The notes under the pieces: model-generated | What the model saw: only the letters and a program-made list of their open reading frames with translations | What the model was told of the DNA's origin: nothing | Database searches by the model: none | Program-made: the position numbers and the translations under genes | Part shown: one piece after another, positions 28,157 to 33,068 of the stretch | Layout of the letters: the number at the start of each line of letters is the position of its first letter | Numbering within the stretch: position 1 is the first letter of the stretch | Assembly: GCA_016219445.1 (NCBI GenBank) | Contig: JACRNA010000023.1 | Coordinates: 1-33,068 of the forward strand | Length of the DNA: 33,068 bases | From: Candidatus Amesbacteria bacterium | GTDB lineage: Bacteria > Patescibacteriota > Microgenomatia > CAZETR01 > Amesbacteraceae | Direction: 5' to 3'

Positions 28157-29280
28157 GATGGATCGTTATTGGAATACTGATTGCATTATGTCTAGTCAGA
28201 TATATATATGTAGTGCGAACTCAAATCCAGGTCAATATAGGAGATCAAGTCGCAGTCACAGGAGTCATATGGAATGGTAAGATAAGGCTAGAAAACAGAT
28301 CATTTATTATACTAGATAAATTAGTAGATTTAAGTGACGGAGATGAAGTGACTCTGGTTGGCAGAGTATCGAGTCAGGTGATAGATAAAATTGGACAGAA
28401 CATATTCCTTGAAGAAGCCCAAATTGAAAATAATTACACACCAATATTTTATAAACTACGGGTCTATTTAGAAAAACGAATTACCAAATATCTACCTGGA
28501 GATTTAGGTGGTCTAGCCTCAGGTATATTATTAGGAGGCAACAGATTGCTTGACTATAATACCAAACGCGATTTTACTAGAGATGGCCTGTCGCATATCA
28601 TTGCTGCATCTGGATATAACGTCGTGATGGTTAGTGGATGGCTTGCTTATTTCGGTCGTAAAATAAAGCATCAAAAACTAATGATACTGTCTGGTCTACT
28701 AGGAACTATATTGTATATGTTACTTGCTGGGTTAACGGCATCAATAATACGTGCGGGAATCATGAGTATTCTCTCTTTTACCGCATTGATATATGGCCGA
28801 AAGAGCGATGCAATCTGGTCATTACTTATAACTGCGGTAATCATGATATTGTGGAATCCATGGTATATTGCGGATATTGGATTTCAATTATCGGTAGCTG
28901 CGACACTGGGAGTGTTGGTATCATCTGGCTCTGAAATAAATATATTATTAATGGTTCAGCTATTCACTATTCCACTGATTCTTCACCATTTTGGACAGCT
29001 ATCTCTAGTTGCTCCCATCGCAAATTTGTTGGTAGTCTGGACAGTACCTTTTATTATGCAGCTTACTGCTTTGGGTCTAATCTTTGTCCCGGTACTTTAT
29101 TTAGCCTGGCCATTTTTGACATACATGTTGTTTGTCGCAAGCCAGCTATCTAGATGGCCATACGCGAGCCTGACGGTTGGTCAAATGAGTTGGTCGTGGG
29201 TCGCCATCTGGTATTTGGTATTGGCAATAGTCTATAATCGCTATTATGCTAAGAGACAAATTGCGCCAAACGATCGCTGA
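28150..29280 (+). CDS. comEC: ComEC-like DNA channel, membrane domain only
   Basis: 376 aa with an N-terminal membrane helix, an OB-like outer segment (VAVTGVIWNGKIRLENRSFI), then the competence domain: LASGILLGGNRLLDYNTKRD, GLSHIIAASGYNVVMVSGWL (the conserved HxxAxSGxH-like block with N in place of the final H) and repeated membrane helices to the end. The C-terminal metallo-beta-lactamase domain of full ComEC (700-800 aa) is missing, as in many CPR homologues. It overlaps argS by 35 bp. Confidence 0.9.
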   Translation: MVRWIVIGILIALCLVRYIYVVRTQIQVNIGDQVAVTGVIWNGKIRLENRSFIILDKLVDLSDGDEVTLVGRVSSQVIDKIGQNIFLEEAQIENNYTPIFYKLRVYLEKRITKYLPGDLGGLASGILLGGNRLLDYNTKRDFTRDGLSHIIAASGYNVVMVSGWLAYFGRKIKHQKLMILSGLLGTILYMLLAGLTASIIRAGIMSILSFTALIYGRKSDAIWSLLITAVIMILWNPWYIADIGFQLSVAATLGVLVSSGSEINILLMVQLFTIPLILHHFGQLSLVAPIANLLVVWTVPFIMQLTALGLIFVPVLYLAWPFLTYMLFVASQLSRWPYASLTVGQMSWSWVAIWYLVLAIVYNRYYAKRQIAPNDR

Positions 29281-30838
29281 CGCTGCCGGAGTGGACATCA
29301 CAGAGGTTCAGCTCGAACATCCAAATCTGGAATCGTACGGCGATTATTCGACCAATATCGCCATTAAAAATAAGCTAGATGCCAAGGAAATTGCAAGTAA
29401 GATCCCCGGGGCATCTGTAGCAGGGTCGGGATTTATCAATATTACTCTCAGTCAAGATGTCTTACTTAGCCTAATAAGTAACGTTTGCGATATGCCGGAT
29501 ATAGGCCAAGGTAAGACAGTAATAGTTGAATATTCCAGCCCAAATATTGCCAAGCATTTTGGTATTGGTCATTTAAGGTCTACGATTATTGGTCAAGCGT
29601 TGTACAATCTATACAAGACACTAGGTTACAAGACAGTTGGAGACAACCACCTGGGTGATTGGGGGACACAATTTGGTAAATTACTCTACATGATAGATAA
29701 ATACGATTTGGTAGATTATGATATAGAAAAACTGGAAGAAATATATATAGAATTTCATAAATTAGCGGAGAATAATAAAACACTCGAAGATGAGGCTAGA
29801 AAGTGGTTTAAGAAACTGGAAGATGGTGATAAGTGGGCGCGGGAAATATGGCATAAATGTATTCAGATATCTCTGCGGGAATTTGATAGAATTTATGATT
29901 TACTTGAAGTAAAAATTGATCACGCTTATGGGGAAAGTTTTTATGAAGGTAAAATGCAAGAAATAATTAAACTGGCCAAGGAAAAAGTGGCTATACATAG
30001 TGAGGGGGCATGGATTATAGAAACAGGTCATGAATCTCCATTAATACTTCTTAAAAGCGACGGAGGAACTACTTACGCCACCCGCGATTTAGCAACTATA
30101 TTATATAGAACGACTGAATTTGATCCAGTCAAAATTATCTACGAAGTTGGGGTAGAGCAGACATTGTATTTTGCCCAATTATTTTCTGCCAGCCGGAAAT
30201 TGGGATTGGTTTCTGGCCAGGTGGAACTTGTGCATACCAAGCATGGTCTATATTTAGCCCCAGAAGGACGTAAATTTAGCACTCGGGAGGGTAATACTGT
30301 CAAACTAGACGAAGTGTTGGAAGAGGCTATAAATAGGGCAAAAACGCTTGGGTGTACCGATATTAGGACAGCGACAGCAGTAGGAATTGGTGCTATTAAA
30401 TATTTTGACCTTTCGCATGGCATTCAGAGCAATATTATATTTGATTGGGACAGGATACTTGCTTTGCAAGGGAACTCGAGCCCGTATTTGCAATACACCC
30501 ACGCTCGCATTATGAGCGTGCTCGCGAAAAATAACTCACCCCTTTCGTTCCCCTCTCTTAAATTAAGAGAGGGGGTAGGGGGTGAGTTAAATCCGGAAGA
30601 ATTATCTATATTGCGTTGGATTTACAGGTTTCCGGAAGTAATTGAGGAGGCGGCTAGCAGATACAGCCCCAATCTGCTATGCAATTTCATATACGAATTA
30701 GCCCAAAGATACAATACTTTTTATAACAAGCACCCTATTTTAGGAAATGAGTTTAGATTAGCATTGACAAAGTCAGTGGGAGATGTACTCAAAAAAGGCT
30801 TGAATCTTTTGGGTATAGAAGCCCCGGAAAAAATGTAA
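29246..30838 (+). CDS. argS: Arginyl-tRNA synthetase with in-frame palindromic insert
   Basis: 530 aa. N-terminal Add-1-type domain, then VEYSSPNIAKHFGIGHLRST near residues 94-113 (HIGH motif as GIGH). GDNHLGDWGTQFGKL follows near 132-146, and EGRKFSTREGNTVKLDEVLE near 342-361 takes the place of KMSKS. The anticodon-binding DALR domain ends the protein. A stretch of about 19 residues (SPLSFPSLKLREGVGGEL) is encoded by the palindromic element at 30532-30589, just before the DALR domain (LNPEELSILRW), and is probably a tolerated surface loop. It is 1 bp from the GT4 gene. Confidence 0.95.
   Translation: MLRDKLRQTIADAAGVDITEVQLEHPNLESYGDYSTNIAIKNKLDAKEIASKIPGASVAGSGFINITLSQDVLLSLISNVCDMPDIGQGKTVIVEYSSPNIAKHFGIGHLRSTIIGQALYNLYKTLGYKTVGDNHLGDWGTQFGKLLYMIDKYDLVDYDIEKLEEIYIEFHKLAENNKTLEDEARKWFKKLEDGDKWAREIWHKCIQISLREFDRIYDLLEVKIDHAYGESFYEGKMQEIIKLAKEKVAIHSEGAWIIETGHESPLILLKSDGGTTYATRDLATILYRTTEFDPVKIIYEVGVEQTLYFAQLFSASRKLGLVSGQVELVHTKHGLYLAPEGRKFSTREGNTVKLDEVLEEAINRAKTLGCTDIRTATAVGIGAIKYFDLSHGIQSNIIFDWDRILALQGNSSPYLQYTHARIMSVLAKNNSPLSFPSLKLREGVGGELNPEELSILRWIYRFPEVIEEAASRYSPNLLCNFIYELAQRYNTFYNKHPILGNEFRLALTKSVGDVLKKGLNLLGIEAPEKM
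30532..30589 (+). repeat. Palindromic element P1, in frame inside argS
   Basis: TAACTCACCCC (30532-30542) and GGGGTGAGTTA (30579-30589) are the perfect outer arms. CCCCTCTCTTAA (30550-30561) and TTAAGAGAGGGG (30563-30574) are the perfect inner arms around a single A. The whole 58-bp element is read through without stop in the argS frame. Confidence 0.9.
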
Positions 30839-30839
30839 T

Positions 30840-31913
30840 ATGAGGATAGGAATAGATGCTTCTAGAGCGTTTGGTGATCAAAAAACCGGTACCGAAAGCT
30901 ATAGTTTTGAGCTAATTACTCATTTACTCGAGCTTCCTGAGGCAAAAAAACATACTTGGATTTTGTATACACATAACTCACCCCGCCTTCGGCACCCCTC
31001 TTTTAAATTAAGAGAGGAGACGGGGGTGAGTTATAAAGAGATTAAACTCTCTTTTCTTTGGACTCAAGTTGGTTTAGCATATCAAACCTGGATCGACAGG
31101 CTTGATGTTCTTTGGATTCCTGCACACACTCTCCCAATATTGCGAAAGCCCAGTATCAAAACCGTGGTCACAATACACGGACTTGAGTACGAATGGCTGC
31201 CGGCGTACGAAAATTGGCTTCAAAGATGGTACCTTCCACTCAGTACTCAGTACGCAGTGGGCAGCGCCAATCGAATCATTGCAGTGAGTAAATTTACTAG
31301 AGATCAGTTAATTGAGAGATTGGGCGCCGATTCAAAGAAAATAAACGTGATTTATGAAGGAATCAATTTTACTGAGCCAAAAAGATCTACTAAGACAGGA
31401 GAAAGATATATTCTCTTCATCGGCACTGTCCAACCTCGTAAAAACCTAGTGAGACTAATTGAGGCTTTTTGTAAATTGAAAATTGAAAATTGTAAATTGG
31501 TAATATGTGGCAAACTGGGCTGGAATTACCAAGAGGTTTTGGAGGCTGCTAAAAACAAAAATGTCGAGATTACTGGCTTTGTCTCAAATGAGAAACGCAA
31601 TCAATTGTTAAAAGGGGCGTTGGCATATGTTCAACCCAGCATTACCGAGGGTTTTGGTTTACCGGTTTTAGAAGCCATGCATGCTGGTGTTCCCGTCGTC
31701 TCGTCCATGGGCGGAGCTTTGGCAGAAATAGTCGGGGATGCCGGGCTGCTATTTGACCCGTTTAATGTCGAAGACATTGCAAAAAAAATATTAATTATTA
31801 TTCGCAATCATTCGTTGCGATTAGTCTTAATCAAGAAAGGTCACCAAAGAATACAGGAATTTAGTTGGGAAAAAGCAGCAAGAGAGACCTATAAGATTTT
31901 GACAAATCTTTAA
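30840..31913 (+). CDS. Glycosyltransferase family 4
   Basis: 357 aa GT-B enzyme. MRIGIDASRAFGDQKTGTES at the start, VVTIHGLEYEWLPAYENW in the middle, GERYILFIGTVQPRKNLVRL (start of the C-terminal Rossmann domain), then PSITEGFGLPVLEAMHAGVP (the E-x7-E motif) and GGALAEIVGDAGLLFDP. It probably adds a sugar to a lipid-linked or surface glycan. Two repeat elements are read in frame: palindrome P2 (residues about 46-64, HNSPRLRHPSFKLREETGVS) and the AT-rich repeat around residues 210-220. Confidence 0.9.
   Translation: MRIGIDASRAFGDQKTGTESYSFELITHLLELPEAKKHTWILYTHNSPRLRHPSFKLREETGVSYKEIKLSFLWTQVGLAYQTWIDRLDVLWIPAHTLPILRKPSIKTVVTIHGLEYEWLPAYENWLQRWYLPLSTQYAVGSANRIIAVSKFTRDQLIERLGADSKKINVIYEGINFTEPKRSTKTGERYILFIGTVQPRKNLVRLIEAFCKLKIENCKLVICGKLGWNYQEVLEAAKNKNVEITGFVSNEKRNQLLKGALAYVQPSITEGFGLPVLEAMHAGVPVVSSMGGALAEIVGDAGLLFDPFNVEDIAKKILIIIRNHSLRLVLIKKGHQRIQEFSWEKAARETYKILTNL
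30974..31033 (+). repeat. Palindromic element P2, in frame inside the GT4 gene
   Basis: TAACTCACCCC (30974-30984) and GGGGTGAGTTA (31023-31033) as outer arms, an imperfect inner palindrome around TTAAATTAAGAGAGG. Same family as P1 and read in the same frame, giving a related peptide (NSP, then PSFKLRE versus PSLKLRE). Confidence 0.9.
31470..31500 (+). repeat. AT-rich repeat inside the GT4 gene
   Basis: AATTGAAAATTGAAAATTG at 31474-31492 recurs exactly, inverted, at 31925-31943. Within the gene it encodes LKIENCKL in frame. Confidence 0.7.
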
Positions 31914-32039
31914 TTTTTAATTTGCAATTTTCAATTTTCAATTGTGGAACGTGAGGTAAGAAATAATGGGGACAAAGTGTGAACAAAGTATAGAGATTAG
32001 AAATTAGAGATTAGAGACTAGAGGACCTGTAGCAAATGG
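31914..32039. other. Intergenic region with AT-rich repeats
   Basis: No gene. Contains the inverted copy of the AT-rich repeat (31925-31943) and a loose tandem of TTAGAGA-like units at 31987-32020. No promoter or terminator stands out here. Confidence 0.5.
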
Positions 32040-32084
32040 GGTATCACCCTCTTAAATTAAGAGGGGGATTAAGGGGGTGATACC
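32040..32084 (+). repeat. Palindromic element P3, intergenic
   Basis: GGTATCACCC (32040-32049) and GGGTGATACC (32075-32084), with inner CCCTCTTAA (32047-32055) and TTAAGAGGG (32057-32065) around one A. Shorter relative of P1 and P2; the outermost bases differ from theirs but stay complementary to each other. It lies 9 bp before the wecG -10 box. Confidence 0.85.
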
Positions 32085-32093
32085 GGTTGAGTG

Positions 32094-32099
32094 TATAAT
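32094..32099 (+). promoter_or_regulatory. -10 box of the WecG/TagA gene
   Basis: TATAAT, 7 nt before ATG 32107. No -35; a leaderless transcript is expected. Confidence 0.6.
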
Positions 32100-32106
32100 A
32101 TAAACA

Positions 32107-32694
32107 ATGATCCATAATAGAGCAAATATTCTGGGGGTGGGTGTGAGTAGCACTGAGCTTGCCGAAGTGCTAGCCAAAATTGCCAAAGAAAAGCTATTTA
32201 TAGTTACAGTGAACCCGGAATTTGTAATGCTGGCCCAAGATGACCTCGAATTTAAAAATATTTTAAATAAGGCCGATTTGGCAGTCCCAGATGGAGTGGG
32301 TTTGAAGTTTGCAAGGCCTGGCCTTGCAATTATCCCTGGTCGAAAACTAGTTGAAGAAATAATTAACTTAAAGAAATACAAAATTTTTTACTTGGGTGGG
32401 CAAAATAGAGTGGCGCAAGAGATGGCCAAAAAATTTGGTGGGGCTTTTGATGAAGGACATCAAGATATTAGATCTCAGATCCTAGATCTTAGAGAGAACA
32501 AAAGAATTATAAATAAGGTCAATAAATATAAACCCGATATTTTATTGGTTGCTTACGGTGCGCCGTTCCAAGAAAAATGGCTGTATGCTAATCGCCAATT
32601 GCTAAATGCCAGAGTCTGTATTGGCGTTGGTGGGGCTTTTGATTATTTGACAGGTAGATCAGCAATTCCACCGGAATGGGTGAATATCTCCTGA
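32107..32694 (+). CDS. WecG/TagA/CpsF glycosyltransferase (GT26), C-terminus missing
   Basis: 195 aa. LFIVTVNPEFVMLAQDDLEF, NKADLAVPDGVGLKFARP (the conserved DGxG block) and DILLVAYGAPFQEKWLYANR with VCIGVGGAFDYLTGRSAIPP follow the family order. These enzymes add N-acetylmannosaminuronate or N-acetylmannosamine to lipid-linked intermediates. The family normally continues for 40-50 residues after PPEWV (GLEWLYRL and EPxR), including the membrane-targeting tail. Here the frame stops six bases after TGGGTG. The tail may have been lost through a rearrangement with the convergent gene. Confidence 0.85.
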   Translation: MIHNRANILGVGVSSTELAEVLAKIAKEKLFIVTVNPEFVMLAQDDLEFKNILNKADLAVPDGVGLKFARPGLAIIPGRKLVEEIINLKKYKIFYLGGQNRVAQEMAKKFGGAFDEGHQDIRSQILDLRENKRIINKVNKYKPDILLVAYGAPFQEKWLYANRQLLNARVCIGVGGAFDYLTGRSAIPPEWVNIS

Positions 32695-32883
32695 AACTGT
32701 CCATCTTTGTTTTTTCCCCACTGGCTCCAATGCCCTAACAACGATTTCTGCTTGATGCTCACTAATAACACCCTGTTCTTTCAATTTTCTTGCTTCCTCA
32801 ATTGCTTCATCAATCTGTTGGGGCGCCCCCCCCTGGTTCATCCATTTTTTGTATGTATTTTTTAGTGAATCGCTAATTGACAT
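32659..32883 (-). CDS. Small hypothetical protein, 74 aa
   Basis: Starts at ATG 32883 with TAGGAGGT 12 nt upstream, and overlaps the tyrS 3' end by 11 bp. The middle (QQIDEAIEEARKLKEQGVIS) is a charged helix and the end reads KKQRWTVSGDIHPFRW. No known family. Its last 36 bp are antisense to the end of the truncated wecG, so its C-terminus may be as artificial as that of WecG. Confidence 0.5.
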   Translation of the reverse strand: MSISDSLKNTYKKWMNQGGAPQQIDEAIEEARKLKEQGVISEHQAEIVVRALEPVGKKQRWTVSGDIHPFRWNC

Positions 32884-33068
32884 TTATTTTTGTAAACCTC
32901 CTACCAATATTTATAACACAGGAATTTGAAATTTGAAATTCGAAATTTGAAATTTTGGTTTCATTTACTTTTACGCCACCTTGCTCAATGAGTCTTTTGG
33001 CCTCGGATTTGGATTTGGCCAGGCCAGTCTCAACCAAAATATCTATTATATTTCTACTTTCTACTTTC
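32873..33068 (-). CDS. tyrS: Tyrosyl-tRNA synthetase, C-terminal S4 domain (cut by window edge)
   Basis: The visible 64 codons include NIIDILVETGLAKSKSEAKR and LIEQGGVKVNETKI, the S4 RNA-binding domain at the end of bacterial TyrRS. The following ISNFEFQISNS is encoded by an AT-rich repeat (about 32922-32955, AAATTTC units) read in frame, and CVINIGRRF completes the fold. Other S4 proteins are possible, but the S4 end sequence and position fit TyrRS best. Confidence 0.75.
   Translation of the reverse strand, partial: KVESRNIIDILVETGLAKSKSEAKRLIEQGGVKVNETKISNFEFQISNSCVINIGRRFTKINVN
32922..32955 (-). repeat. AT-rich repeat within the tyrS C-terminus
   Basis: Four AAATTTC/GAAATTT-type units in a row, read through in frame near the end of the S4 domain. 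Similar in kind to the repeats at 31470 and 31925 but with a different unit. Confidence 0.65.

Overview
The window looks like part of an AT-rich genome of a candidate-phyla-radiation (Patescibacteria, Microgenomates-like) bacterium. This is inferred from the compact leuS-comEA-comEC-argS block, a ComEC with only the membrane channel part, small Thr/Pro-rich secreted proteins of a type common in that group, and many genes whose -10 box lies only 6-8 nt before the start codon, which implies leaderless transcripts. No 16S gene or ribosomal protein is present to confirm this.

Layout. (1) 1-1030: the cut edge of an IS481-like transposase and an AbiEii-type nucleotidyltransferase toxin with its antitoxin-like partner. 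(2) 1161-16136: an accessory region cut into blocks by six copies of a 47-bp repeat (R1), all in one orientation and nearly all directly behind the 3' end of a gene block. The blocks are HEPN-MNT pair 1; HEPN-MNT pair 2; a small ORF plus two reversed NlpC/P60-like paralogues; a RiPP/lasso-like operon (46-aa peptide, PqqD-like RRE, asparagine-synthase-like cyclase); an alpha/beta hydrolase with a broken Mur ligase; and a 7.7-kb block with an EF-G-binding-type zinc finger, GT9, GT2, HD hydrolase, an unknown protein, a PLP decarboxylase and a kinase-like protein. This repeat-punctuated array is the best candidate for an undescribed system. It resembles an integron cassette array in layout, but no attC core motif and no integrase is visible. 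(3) 16.2-20.5 kb: secreted or membrane-anchored surface proteins. (4) 20.5-21.4 kb: a BrnT/CopG-type toxin-antitoxin pair and a zinc-ribbon gene whose Shine-Dalgarno sequence is buried in a hairpin. (5) 21.4-23.6 kb: two tRNA-Ala genes (CGC, GGC) around an HTH/LAGLIDADG-like gene, followed by an AAA/DUF4143 ATPase that ends inside the second tRNA on the opposite strand. (6) 23.6-25.5 kb: a surface protein and a RAYT-like protein with a degenerate catalytic motif, diverging from a 15-bp intergenic palindrome. (7) 25.5-33.1 kb: housekeeping block with LeuRS, ComEA, ComEC, ArgRS, GT4, a C-terminally short WecG/TagA and the tail of TyrRS.

A second repeat family, palindromic elements of 45-60 bp, sits in frame inside argS and the neighbouring GT4 gene in the same reading frame and also just before wecG. 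A short AT-rich repeat behaves similarly in the GT4 and tyrS genes.
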